A stretch of 64,000 nt of DNA from Wuchereria bancrofti (lineage: Eukaryota > Nematoda > Chromadorea > Rhabditida > Onchocercidae): NCBI GenBank assembly GCA_005281725.1, contig SSBO01000009.1, forward strand, positions 4,290,163 through 4,354,162. The letters are read 5' to 3'. Below the pieces are notes generated by a model, which saw only the letters and a program-made list of their open reading frames with translations, did not search any database and had not been told where the DNA came from. The position numbers and the translations under genes are program-made. Positions 13,086 to 26,171 of this stretch are shown here, piece after piece. Numbering within the stretch: position 1 is the first letter of the stretch; each line of letters starts with the position of its first letter.

Positions 13086-13626
13086 CTTAAATGTATGAGA
13101 TGAAATGGTCCAATTGAGTATATGTCCATAAATCCGATGATAACACATAATGCGAATATAACAATGATGCAAAACAATGATAAGACGAAATGCATACGTA
13201 GGAGATAAGATGATTTGTAGCGCCATCCCGTATATAAGAACCAGAAAAGTCGCAATTGAGTGAGTCCAATGATAGCAAATAGTACTGCTGTAATTATTAT
13301 CGCATACTTTAAACTATGTTAAGTTTTTAGTCGTAACTTAATATCTGTTATAATATATTGTGACCTTATTATAAATATACTGATTGATAGCCTTTTAAAA
13401 ACTGCTTGCTTTTGAGTTTAATTACTGTCAGCATTTTATGCAATCGCCAGTCATTATTAATTAATTATCGCCATTACTATAATTATTATTATTAATTACC
13501 AATACTTTTTGATACAAGACAAACCATTAACAGGTTTTTGGAATATCATTCCCTGCAATACAGAATACACAACAGTAAGAAGTGAAATGTATAACTCGAC
13601 AGAAATTCCATTCAATGCTCTTATAT
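13086..13626 (-). CDS. Multi-pass membrane protein fragment, N-terminus not found
   Basis: Two exons on the minus strand carry strongly hydrophobic, protein-like frames. The upstream one (about 13626-13517) reads NGISVELYISLLTVVYSVLQ and the downstream one (13313-13086) reads AVLFAIIGLTQLRLFWFLYT, LLRMHFVLSLFCIIVIFALC and CVIIGFMDIYSIGPFHLIHL. That is about three transmembrane helices separated by a basic loop (TGWRYKSSYLLRM). Frame joins if the donor is GTCTTG at 13516. The frame ends either at a stop just beyond 13086 or, after splicing at TTTCAG, two codons later. A good start exon was not found. It could be a receptor-like or transporter accessory domain (the style recalls the N-terminal membrane domain of ABCC transporters), but this is a guess. 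Confidence 0.38.
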
Positions 13627-15879
13627 CTGAAAAATTTAGGTGCAACTGCAAATTCGAATTTTCATTACTAAAGTAATCTCAAACTAAGAGGTACCAACTG
13701 AGAGGTACCAGAATATATATTTTATTTTTAATATAATTATTAAAGTTACTGTGAAGTTTTTTTTATCAATTCATTCAGATGGTAATAAGCACTAAAATAT
13801 GCCAAATAGTAAGGAGGAAGCACCACCTTCAATATGAAATCGATTTCGTGACCTGTTCCAATCAATCAGTTTCATTTTCTATAATAACCGTAACAGTATT
13901 GCGAATAGCAATGTCGACTAATTTAAATTATTGCTGATTTTATATTTTTGAAATTTCTCATATAATGCAAAATATGATATTATATTCAGAACGGTCATTT
14001 ACACCAATGATTCTGCCACATCTCTTCTCGATTTGTTAGGAATATTTTGCGTGATTCATTCCTTTTCTTTTCCTATTCATACAACCGAAGTTTCATATAG
14101 AGTAATTAGTGTACGTGAAGATTACTTTATGTGAAATCACATCATTGCGACATCACCTAAAATACCTCTTTTCCGGGATATCTTTCATGTTTCCGGAATA
14201 CTATAATAAACTGATTGTTATCAAGCACAAAAATCATTAAGAATGAAAACGTTGAGTTGGAAGAATATTTGACATGTTGAGAACATAAAATCAGTTTGAG
14301 TTGAAAATGTGCACGATAATGCGTTTAAATTATTCTTATTTAAAATTCAAATAATTCTGCTGGTTTCGCAACAACGAGTATTCTCAACCTTTCGCTACTT
14401 TTCAGAGAATTCCCAATGTATGCTGAAGTATTCGATATGATCAAAAAAGTAGGTAGTTTAGAGAGCCAAATAAAAATGACAAAATAAGAAAACTTACTAC
14501 GATAAACCAAGTAGATAAGCAGATAAAAGATTTAAACGATCATGAAGATCAATTTTACATTAAGAGGAGTAATACCAAGGAATTGAAGAATTTCAGCAAA
14601 AATCTATCTTGAATTGCAAATACTTAAATTTACTTATTTTTCATATTTGATAAACCAACTAAGTCCTTTTTATTTAAATCATGCTTCAAATAATAAGTTT
14701 AAAAGACGGTGAAGAAAAGTAATACCAATCCCAATGACATCTGAAATATATCTACCAATAGAAATAATCAGACTGCTGCATGTCTCAAAATGTTTTAATC
14801 AAACTGATAAATGAACCGAAGAGGCAAACACTGATACACATGGCAGATGCATTGATGCAAACATGTCTTATCATTTGTCCTTCACAATCACCAGCTACTT
14901 ATTCCAACCAGCTCAAAACGAAACCTGTACACTTTGTATACATATTTCGTTTAACTACCTAAAAAAAGTTGGATTTTAATGAGACAAAAAATCTTGTGCT
15001 GCCTTACATGGAGTCATGTCACATTGTTACAAATGGTAGACACCATGCTGCCTCTAGCTACTCACAACTTCTTCTTGAAAATTACGAGTTTTGAGAATTA
15101 GATCGGTCAGTTTATCACAAAAGCTGGAACCTAATCAATAAAAATAAAACGTGAAGAAAAAAGCGGAGCAATATCCGGCACAATTCTCTAAAACAATTCA
15201 AGATACGATTCTGCTCTAGCGGCATGGCTAAAACCATGCTTTAAAAAGATCAGAAATCAAGGAACTATAAATTTGATAAACATGATAAGCCATAATGGCC
15301 AAGTGAAAATAGTTCAAGACCACTCAAAAAAAAGAAAGAAAAAAATAGTCCCTAGAAAAGCTAATAAGTACCTTTTTATCTTCAATTAACACTTAAAATA
15401 AATTCTGATAAACTTTAAGAATGTAATGCGCTTGACACAAGTTTTATGCAAAAATTAAACAATCTCATAAACATGTTAAAAAATAAGGAACGATTGTAAC
15501 TCAGAAAATTATTGGAAGATTACAAAAGCAACTTATACATGATGTAGATTTCCCAGAAGCAAAAAAGTGAGGAAAGAAATATGATATCATTTTTCAGTGC
15601 ATAAAGGTAACTGTTAATTCACTCAAAAGAAGTACGCATTCTTATGAATTCTTCGAAAATATTACAAAAAAAGTAATGAAATCATAGTCCATAAATTCAG
15701 CTGAACTTCACTGGTCATAAAAAAACAACCGAGAAGTATTTAAAACAACCAAATAAAAACTAAAACGAACGCAATGCAAAAAATCACGCAAAAAATAACG
15801 CAAAAAGAAAAAAATTCCATTCTACAGCGAGGATCATAATCGAATAACGTATCTTACAGCAACAATAATAAAAATTTTC
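13627..15879. other. Intergenic, no gene supported
   Basis: A-rich sequence on the plus strand. The 60-residue open frame at 14780-14962 has no conserved features or splice context. No terminal repeats or transposase motifs were recognised. Confidence 0.45.
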
Positions 15880-18800
15880 TCAAGAAGCCATCAGTGCAAC
15901 ATTTATACCACCCATAATATTTACTTTCCTTCCCTTATATATTTTTGAGATTTCTTCTTCAATCTGAAAATAAGAAAAATAAAATTAAAAAGTCAATATT
16001 ACACAATTAAAAATTTTTTCGCTTTCGGTCGTTGAACAATTCTAGAATATAATCTTGAGAAGTAATCCTGAAAATATTTAACTAACGAGTTACTAAAGAA
16101 ACTATAACTTGCTTCTTTCTGCAACAATTTGCTAGCTTCACAAATTCCATTCAATGTTTCATGCGCTTTCTGCATACTAATTCGCATCTCACTCTGTTTT
16201 TCTATCATCAGATCCCTCATTTTCTCGTAACGTCCTTCTAAAGAGCGCTTCTGCTCCAATGTTTCCACCAGCTTTTCAACATATCTCAAATCAACGTGAC
16301 TATATTTGCAATTCTTGAAGTTTTAAAATCGTCTTAAAATACCAAAAATTAAAAAGTTTTGGAATTTCAAAATATAATATTTACAAGTTCATATACAAAA
16401 GAAAACAATTTCCAGTAAAATCGAAAAAATGAAAGTTATGCAAATGGTTCAAAATTATTTATGTGTAAAATAATTTCTCGAAAAAGCGAAATTTCCTTCT
16501 CAACTCTTTCACAATAAAATAACTGGAAAGACCTCATTAACAAACTTAACAAATTATGACTATTTAAAATTTACTGAGGTGAGGAACGTATTCGAAACAA
16601 ATTAGCCTTTTGAGTATCAATTAATTTATTGATAATCTCGCTCACGTGCATCGACCATTTATCAATTTTTTCCACAGTGACCTGCAAGCTTTTAAAACCA
16701 CTTGTTACTAAAATCTAAAACTTAAAAAAGATGTTTCTCTTGCAGAATTAAAAAAAATTACCTTTTTTAATGCTTCAGGTCTTTCTTCGATCCCTAATAT
16801 GTAAATATCGGACACACTTTCTATAGTTTCATCCTCTCTTCGTATTACCAAAAATTTTTCCAACTAAAAAATAACATTTAAATAAAAGAAAAGGTCGCAA
16901 AATTACTTAAAACAAATTATGCCGTTTAACAAATTTACAAAGAAATTTAATTTATTAGAAAAGTCGGAAAACCAAATTAAAGAATTGTGAAATACGGCAG
17001 TACTTCTCTCAATTCAAAGTAAATAAGATTCCGAGTTTGCGAATTTTCCAGTATTGTCAGTGCATCTAAGCCTCGAGCTATTCCATCGTTCGCATCACCT
17101 ATAAAGAAAAAACTACTGGACAGTTAAGAAACTAAATCGAGCTCACAGACATAAGTTTTCACACTTTTAGTGGAAAAGGTCGAAAAACAATTCTATTTAA
17201 TTTACCTATTTCGTCTCCAACGACTTCAATTTGAAATTTACTATCACCAAAATCAATTTCATCATCAGGAATAATAAGATCGTTGCCAAAATCTATTTCT
17301 TCAGCATTATTTACCTGGTAACATGCATAACATTTTCACATAAAAAATAATTAATGAAGACTGAATGTGTTTCTAAGAATAACGAAAAATACAAATAATT
17401 GATAAACTCTTGCAGTAAATTAAAACTGGAAATAAACTCAGCCATAAAGATGTAAATTTAAAAGCTAACAATGTAAATTAATACCTCTTCATTTAACCAA
17501 GCATCCAAAGAAGGCAATTCAATGCGTACTGGTTTTACACCATTTTTCCATTCGTAAACTGTAACTTGTGCACCTTTTTCCATCAATAAACGACATAATG
17601 GTAATAAAACAACATTTTGTGTTTTGTTCCTATATAAAAATTAAAAACAGGAAACAATGAATATATATAATACCATTTTAGCACACATAATGTCAATGCT
17701 AATCAACAGTACCAGCCAAGGTGGCAGATGCTAAGTAAAATCTATGCAAGAGCTTGATAACTGAATAACCTTTCATTGTTAGATCTTTTTGAAACTTTAC
17801 TAGAATTATTTTCAATGCAAAAATTACTTACTGATGTAGATATGCCTGAAACTGTTCATAATACTGAAGCGGTTCATTCAAAGACGATATAGACTTTGTC
17901 ATTTCATCCAAAAAAGATGGTAAATCAGTCAGCAACGATATTATTTCGCGTTTTAAATGGACACCTAGGAGTACCCGTAATTTCGCTGAGAAACAGAAAA
18001 TTGGAAATAATAATATCTAAATGATAACAGAATAATGTGTAAAAAAATTTTTAAATCAATACTAAAAAGAATGGTATATAAAAGAAGTGAAAAAAATTTC
18101 AACATTAAAAAAAAACAATATTTGAAAATTCCAACACTAAAAACTATGCTAAAAACTTCCAATTTCATACCTTCAATACCCAACTTCCACAGTTCTTTCT
18201 CATATTGTTTCTTACCGTCAACCATTTGCTTTGCATAATCTTTTTCCTTTTTGATACAGTCCTAAAAATTTCAGACTGTATTTATTAACCATAAGCGTAA
18301 CCACAACTTAAGTACCAAAACAAATTAAAACAATACGGTAATTGTTTGGTCACATTTCGAAATCTGCTTTTTTAGAACTGGGATCTCATACTGAACCATC
18401 CTTTGAAGAATTTGAGCTGCTTCTGCCAAATGGATATTTCCTTTCTCATACATTTGTTGAATTTGCTGAAAGATTCACTCCATTAAATTCATTTCGATCA
18501 TTACATTAAAAATTAACACATTCCTTTTCGAATCTCATCTTACACACCAACCATTATATCGATCACATGCAGGAGTCCAATGAAAGAAAAAAGACTACAG
18601 TTTGCTTCTCAAATAATTTCATACCATCCAATCATTCATTCTCTGTGATGAATAATATCCTAGGAAATTCTTCGTACCCTTCTCCGTATCTTTTAGAATA
18701 TTGACAATTCGAGCACAGTGAAAATAATTAATATCTGAAAGGTTTCTTATAAAAGTTACCAAGTGTAGAAAAATTTTAAAATACAACTTGAGATCTAGTA

Positions 18801-19133
18801 TACTCAGGATAAATGCTTCTTTGAATGCTTACAGGACCCCTGGAGTAATTTCACGATCCTCTCGTCTTCCGGCATATCCCGGATTGCTGCACTGATCTTT
18901 TCACGAATAATCATTACATTTTTTTGCCAATCCTTATTACAGTGTCGTCGACTTAGCAACCAGTCTGAAGCAACAACCAGTGAGAGTTCAATACGGTACC
19001 GAAAATGGTTTGAATGAAGGTAATTTCTTTTTGTTTGAATACTTAGCAAAACGAAATGGACAGTTAACCTACCTAGAAGCTTACTGCTGTGTATGTCGAT
19101 CGGTATATCCTTTTCATCTAACATAGTGTTCAT
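15880..19133 (-). CDS. CDK5RAP3: CDK5 regulatory subunit-associated protein 3 (C53/LZAP), complete
   Basis: CDK5RAP3 is the adaptor of the ER UFM1 ligase complex (UFL1-DDRGK1) and an ER-phagy receptor. Thirteen exons join in frame: 19133-19073, 18964-18833, 18734-18625, 18465-18337, 18261-18171, 17985-17832, 17629-17485, 17314-17206, 17098-17004, 16863-16762, 16681-16575, 16284-16113, 15963-15880, giving about 493-496 residues against about 506 in human. Landmarks are DIPIDIHSSKLL near the N-terminus, INYFHCARIV, GYYSSQRMNDW, YEIPVLKKQISKC, VTVYEWKNG, GLDALTILENSQTRN and a terminal EEISKIYKGRKVNIMGG. The second ATG (19124) aligns with the human start; an ATG three codons upstream is also open. 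GCTTCAG about 20 bases upstream is a possible trans-splice site. The last intron (16112-15964) has a GC donor. The exon 12 start could alternatively be a few codons upstream at ATATAG. The intrinsically disordered middle has two IDFG motifs in place of the usual IDWG. Confidence 0.93.
17246..17296 (-). other. Two IDFG (shuffled ATG8-interaction) motifs in CDK5RAP3
   Basis: Within exon 8 of CDK5RAP3 the peptide reads EEIDFGNDL (17285-17296 encodes IDFG) and DEIDFGDSK (17246-17257 encodes IDFG). In plant and vertebrate C53 the equivalent disordered region carries IDWG repeats that bind UFM1 and ATG8 proteins. Here Phe replaces Trp in both copies and acidic neighbours are kept. Confidence 0.75.
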
Positions 19134-19724
19134 TCAAAGGAATTGGAATCCCCTGAAGCAATGAAAAATTCCTTTCAGATCAGTAACGTGGAAGAAACCA
19201 AATCAATTATATCACTATCAGCTAAAGCAGTATTATACTGGTTAATAAAATGTAAAATTCATTAAAATAAATTTTCATTTATTGAAATAATTCATTAAAT
19301 TTTCCACTAAAATAAATTTATTCATTAAAATAAAACTTCATTCCTGAATTACACAGACCACATCAATCCCTACCTGGTGCAGAACGTAATTTCTATTTAA
19401 TCCACCACAACAACAAAAAATATATAAACATCACTGGAAATCAACATACAAAATTAAACGCGGCCATATTGTGTAAATCCTCGTTTGGATTCGTCTGAGT
19501 GGAAGGAATTCGTTTTTGCAAAAAAAAGGCAGTGGGACTGATTTCTTTCATTTTGTTAATTGAAAGAGAAACAGCAGTAGTTATGTGTGTACCTCTGCAA
19601 ATGCATATACATGTATTCGTGTGGACGAAAGTGCTTCTTGGAGCAATGATTCACAACTGTATTCTCTTCTCTCTCTATGTAAGAAGTAAGAAATGGATTA
19701 AAATAAACGCATAGCATGTATGTC

Positions 19725-19857
19725 TTCATATAAATAATTTAAATATAAATGTAAATATAAGTAATAAATATAAATATAAACATAAATATGAAATATCAAT
19801 ATAAAATATAAGTGTGAAATATAGATATAAAATACAAATACAGATATAAGTGTATAA
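19725..19857. repeat. Degenerate ATAAAT/ATATAA repeat tract
   Basis: Many imperfect copies of units such as AAATATAA and TATAAGTG in tandem over about 130 bases. Confidence 0.6.
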
Positions 19858-21180
19858 CGTACCGCTTCAGTAGAGATTTTTTCTCTTAAAATAAATTAAA
19901 CTGATTTAATTTATGATCAATATTTACAATGAAAGTATGAATTTAGTTGAAATGTAAACACATATACACTTCAGTTTCAAACATTGGTTTGTTATGATTA
20001 GACTAATTTTAAAAGGAATTATTTTGAATAGTTTCGGTTACGGCTTATATGCATTTTCTTTCTGCAGTATCATTTTTTATCTCTTTAAATAGAAAACCTG
20101 ATGAAAATAGACCGTCATCAGACTTTACACTCTTTATTCGATCAAACTTTCTTTTGTTAAGTACTCCCAAAATCACTGAAATTTATGGATTGTCATTTCT
20201 CCTTAGTTCTGTTGTTCCAAAACTAAATAGTCATCTTTTCTTATCTGGAAGTTCTTTTTTATGTTAAATTCATTCATCTGAACTTTACTGAATACCATTA
20301 TTATTTTATATTAACATCTATATTACAACTAATTTAACTCCAGTGAAATCTTGACCATTTCCAATCACAACACATTTAGAAGAGCCATGTGCTGCTTTGT
20401 AATTATTTCAAGAGTAAATCTAAAAAAGAATCCTAAATTTCCTTTAAGTTTTTATGAATAAAGGTGAAATTGAGCGAACATCCTGCAAAGAGAAAAATAA
20501 GTGTTGTCGTGCGGCAGTAATAATAAAAGCTTCCTGCCAAAGCTCGCTGGCATTAAAATATGGAAGTCTGCTGAACCAGTGATAATTAGATCAATATTTA
20601 CACAGCTCCAATAACTGAAACTAACATGCTTTCGTAGGCTCATATCTTTTCTTCTTCACGCTTCGTACTTATGAATTCTAATTTCAAAGCTCCAAATAAT
20701 TTTTTCTAAAGTGTCTTATAAAGATATAAAGCCGCGGTGTTTTACAGTTTTCTCGAAACATTATTTTGCTGACATGTAAGTTTACAAGAAGCTTGAAATT
20801 GAAATGAATTTACCGATAACTCATGTTTTTAACATGCAAGCTGTTCATTAATCATTTATATGAGAGGAATGCACTGTAACCTGTCATCATTTTTACCCTC
20901 ATATGATGAAGTGATGCAAATAAATTTTGATGGTTCAAATTTCGAAATAAGTTGTTTGCTTGCCTGTTTCATAGCTCTTTCCCTTGCTGCATCTAAAAAC
21001 ACATTGTTTTTGCTTTTTCACACTTTTTCATCACTATTTGATATATCTTTCTTCATAAGAGAAGCAGATAACTGCTGAATCAAACAAAGGGTGAGGATTA
21101 ATGTTAAAAGAGAATTTCGAAAGAAGTGCAAATGATCCAAAAGACTTCCAAACATACGGTCGGCGTTAATTTCTTTTCTT

Positions 21181-21624
<444 letters not shown>

Positions 21625-23319
21625 CATGCGATAAGTTAAGTAATTTGAGTTGTATTAAAAATAAATTAACTAATGAAATCAACAAAGCGAAATTAAATCA
21701 GATTATATACATTGATTTAAGTCATAAATTTTAAAATCGAAACGATACTCTGGAAGTAACAGTTTAGAGTTATTTGGCAATACTTTTATTTTAAAGGTAC
21801 GTTAGCTCATTGCGAAAAAAAAAACGGTTTTTGTTTCCTTACTTGAACGTCCCATTTTTTTAAGTTATAAAACTTCTACTTCATATGAAGTTCGTCCACT
21901 TTTTTATAATATTTCGTCACTGCATGGATTCAGGAGATTAGTCACTAAAACACACATAGTTTTATTGGAATTTTGAAAAAGAATATCCATCTAGCACTCT
22001 GGATCCTTTCTTAATAGCTCGGAACCACAAATTCAAATGCAGAGAACCCTGCATACATTCCGAGAATTTCCAGACGACTTTTAATGCAACTAGCCCTTGC
22101 CTTTAAATTCCAAAACGAGGCATTTTTTTGCGGAAAAGCACGGCTCGGCATTTTAGGCATATATGGACTGGGACTTTTCTTTAGTTGTGAGTTCCGATGT
22201 AACGTTACTTCCTCGAGTATTAACAAATTTGGGAATTTAGAGGGCCAAGAACCTAAACTGAAAACAGCATAGTCGAAGGATTTTAGGACGGGGAAAAAAT
22301 GAGTTCGGAGATTAAGGGTAGAGCTATATATAAAAGGTGCGAGAAAGTCACTTCAAGTTGTAATTGCTGTCCTGAATTATGACTAGAATTAATTTTTCAA
22401 AGTACTAGCACAATAAATGAAGTACCACATGTTCGTTGTCATATTTCACAGCAATTATCAGTGTATATTTCCATTAAATCATAATTATTACTGATATAAT
22501 ATATATATTACTGATATAATGATATAACCATATTATCTGTGATTGGTTATGAATTGAATGGTTGTTTATTGATTACTGGTGTAAGGAGGATTGTTAGAAA
22601 CGATTCTCAATTTTGTTGCTTCTGTTTCTTCATTTTCTTTTTTTAATCCCCATTTTTACTGTTTCCGTACTCCCTTTGCTCTAAAATAACCTGAGAAGAT
22701 TTTTTTTCTCACTTTCAGTAATTAAAAATTTTCCCCTTTTGATTAGCAACAACCTAGGCAGATACATTTAGCGCAGTCTTCATAAACGCTTTATTTTTGT
22801 CCTTTTTTATGTCCATCGTAAGGTTTTAGTAAACGGGGAAAAAGTTGAGCTGCTAAGCTCTGGTGAAATAATAATCGAAGAATGAGTTATAGCAGAGGAG
22901 AAATAAAATGACCCTGATAAAATTAGCTAGAACAATTTTGGTCATCGTTACAACCATCGCATAATCCTGAAAGAAGGACATTTTTTTCCTTTTTGTACCA
23001 ATCCGCTCTTTTTCACCCGAATATTGTGTTTATTGGTGGCTTTTATTTTTATCGGTTTAGCATTTAATATCTGAATGGTTGGTTGGTTTGGAAGGGAGTA
23101 ATATTATGAAAAATAGTTGCTAGTTTATTACAGCTGGGATGATTTATTCAATAGAATGTATTTTTCGTATCTTCATCATCTTTGTTCTTATTCAGTATGA
23201 TTCGCAAATATTTTGATGAACATTATTAATTAATTAAGAGTGGATCATGAGCTGCTTGCGGTGATGCTATGTACATCAGAAAATGTTTTATTTAAGTTTT
23301 AAAGTAACTTTTTTTTGGC

Positions 23320-26171
23320 ATGGCTGAGAAAAATGAAAGTCATAATAACTTCAAAAGGATAATTCTCATTACGGGTTCAACAGATGGCATTGGTAGACAA
23401 ACTGCTCTAGAATTAGCCGTGCGAAATGTGAGTTTTATTTCCCTAATTCTGAAACATTCATGAAGTCACGAATTCGTAGGAGCAAAAGTGTTTGTATAAG
23501 TGCTCGTGCAAGCATGCAAGAAATAAAATATCTTCTTTTAATTCTCTTTTTTGAATTCTTGAACGCATCTATGTATTCATGGTATCCGAGTTTCGATTTT
23601 TTTTTAAACGAGAAATAAAAGGCTGAGTTCATGTATTTAATAACGCAAGGTTAATCAAATTATCAGTCTTATTAGGACTGTAAGACATTTTACAATACGC
23701 TGTCACACTGTTTCTTACCGACTAGTTTAATCCTACAGCTTATTAGATATCTTTCTTTTTTGATATAAAGACATAATCTTTTCAGAAAGAAAATTTCGTT
23801 ATTGTGCATGGCAGGAATATTGAAAAATGTAAAGCAACCATTGACTACATTATGCGTGAGGGCAAATTATCGGATAAATCGAATCTTGATTTTGTTGTTG
23901 CCGACTTTTCAGATTTGAAAGAGGTGAGTTGTGGAATTCAGTGACCTTATTTTTCATTTGAACTAGCTCAATTCTTGTCTTCTTTGAAGATTCTATGCTT
24001 TAATTTTTCCTTTTAATAAATATCCCATTTTATTTATTATTAGCAAGGCAGTAATCCATGATCTTACCTGCTACTTATTACAGGTTTCTGATTTGGCTAC
24101 GGATGTTCAAAAGCGATTTCCGCAGTTGAATGTTCTATTGTGTAATGCCGGTGTTCTTTTACCTAAAAGAGCAGAAAGTCGAAATGGGTTGGAATTAACT
24201 TTCCAAGTAAGCGATTTCACTAACGTACTTAAAAAATGTTTCGACATTTCTTTAAGAAATGTGCAGTTTTTGTGCAGGCTTTCAGGATACCTCTCTTTGT
24301 TTATTAGATTGATTATGTTATATAGTGCTTTTAGTACTTAATACACAAATTGATTCGTGGTTCGGTTTTAACTAAGACAGGTTTTTATGGATGATGAACA
24401 TGTGGTGAATTAGAGTTTAAAATTAGAATTTAAACTTCAAAAATTGAAATTAAATTTATTTTATTCTACAGTTAATTGTCATAAAACAATGTTTATTTCT
24501 TGGTTTAGAAAACTTTATTCTTTTAACATAGAGTTTTTGAAAAGATGAGGCGTATTAGTAACAAATTTAGTGGTCAAACTGAGAACTGTTCTTGAACAAT
24601 AACTGATACAAATGTTTGAATTTCCTAAATGCACTGCATAAGAATGTCTCATATTCTTCACCTTTGTTTTTTTTGATTTTGAAAACAGTTTTGTCATTAT
24701 TTATCATTTTGTCAATTGTGTTTCAGTTTTGAATTTCTAGTACTTTATGAATCACCCTTAAATTCGTTTGAAGAACTGATAGACATATAATTTTATGTCG
24801 TGTACTATTTATCATTTATTGTTATGAATCATTAGACACAATTTCTTGTAATATAAATGGCGATATGTTTGATGTATTAATTCTTTCAATTTTTCATCTC
24901 CCAGTTATGAATTGTTGTACTTATTCCCTCTGCAATATTCTGCCCGTTCTCCATATAATCTTGTTCTCTTTCCAACTGAAGCCTTTCAGATTAATCATTT
25001 GGCACATTTCCTTATCATAAATCGTTTACTTGCACTATTAAAACAAAACCAACCTTCAAGGGTTATTATCGTCAGTAGCAGTCTTCATAGTTGGTGAGTT
25101 TTTCTTCTAGTTTTAATCTTTTGTTTTTATTACCATTACAGGTTAGCAAAATCTGTCTTTTTTGTCGATTCAGATATTCTTCAATGGTTTATGAAATACA
25201 GCGCTCTCAACCACCGTTGGTGATTAATAATAAATCAGAAACTAGAAAGAAAAAACACAGCTGAAAGGAGAATTTCTTGCGAAAAAGTAGGAGCTTGGAT
25301 CAATGAGAAGTGGAAAATATATCAAAAAAAACGTGATTTTCCTGAACTTGCTGCAACTTGATCAAGTTAAATTTGGTAAAAATTTTCTTTCAGGCATAAA
25401 ATCGATTGGAAGGATGTGATGGCTGAGCGGGAATATGAAAAATATCTTCAGTTTTCGAGGACGAAATTAATGAATCATTTAACATCATTTGCCCTCCATC
25501 GTCTTTTGGTCAGGCAAGGGTGTCAATTTCGGGTTACCTCTAATGTTGTCGATCTGGGAAATATGGAGCCACGAGGTCGGAGGTAAGATATTGGTGACTT
25601 TCGAAATTAAGAATTCACAGATATGTGGAAATTTAATGTTTAATAGCTAAGTACTTGTAATAGTAGGGAAGTATGAATGATGCTCATATAGTTATAAAGC
25701 ATAAAAAAAAGCTGCTAAAGCAGTGCAGCTAATTAATTTATTAGTTTTTTTTGAACAATATGTTTTCACAAAAGTTGCAACTTACTCATATTTATTTCCC
25801 AAATATATAGGGTCAATGCTTAATGCTTATTTGTAGTAGTGACTATTATTAAGTGCAAAAAAGCAACATGGTCAATAATTTCCAGATCACGGAGTACATC
25901 GCTATCGTCTTCCGATACCGCATTGGTATTGAGTAGTGGTGTTGGCACACTTTTAACATTGGTTGAATCTCCTGCACTAGAAAATGTTAGCGGTAAATAT
26001 TTTGATTGCCACGGAAAGCAGACACGCAGTGGTTCGGATGCTACCGATGAACGATTGCAGCAAAAATTATGGGAAATGAGTGAACAGTTGTGTAAAGATT
26101 ATCTAAATTCTGGTTCACCTCTCTTTGCTGCAAATTGTACGATCAATGATGTCAACTGCAGTAATCATTGA
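23320..26171 (+). CDS. Short-chain dehydrogenase/reductase, isoform with cassette A
   Basis: A classical-type SDR related to the retinol dehydrogenase/WWOX/DHRS group. Exons 23320-23427, 23786-23923 and 24084-24206 encode the Rossmann half: TGSTDGIG at residues 18-25 for NAD(P), VADFSD for the adenine pocket, and CNAG at 102-105. They end in TFQ at a phase 0 donor. Cassette A exons 24990-25093, 25394-25582 and 25886-26171 add INHLAHF (catalytic-tetrad Asn), IIVSSSLHSW (Ser 152-154), the active-site segment and a Cys-containing tail, for about 315 residues. The active-site segment reads QFSRTKL, so residue 178, normally Tyr of YxxxK, is Phe; the Pro-Gly motif after it is also missing (VVDLGNMEP). 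The frame is intact throughout, so it is not an obvious pseudogene. A second cassette follows at 27288-28417. Substrate unknown. No AATAAA was seen before the second cassette. Confidence 0.82.

Noticed and set aside
14780..14962. 60-residue plus-strand open frame
   Set aside because: No conserved features; surrounding sequence is A-rich and non-coding in all frames.
24990..26171. Cassette A of the dehydrogenase as a simple pseudogene
   Set aside because: All three exons are open with correct phases and splice motifs, and a Cys-rich tail ends at a proper stop. Only the catalytic Tyr and the Pro-Gly turn are lost, which fits a pseudoenzyme better than decay.
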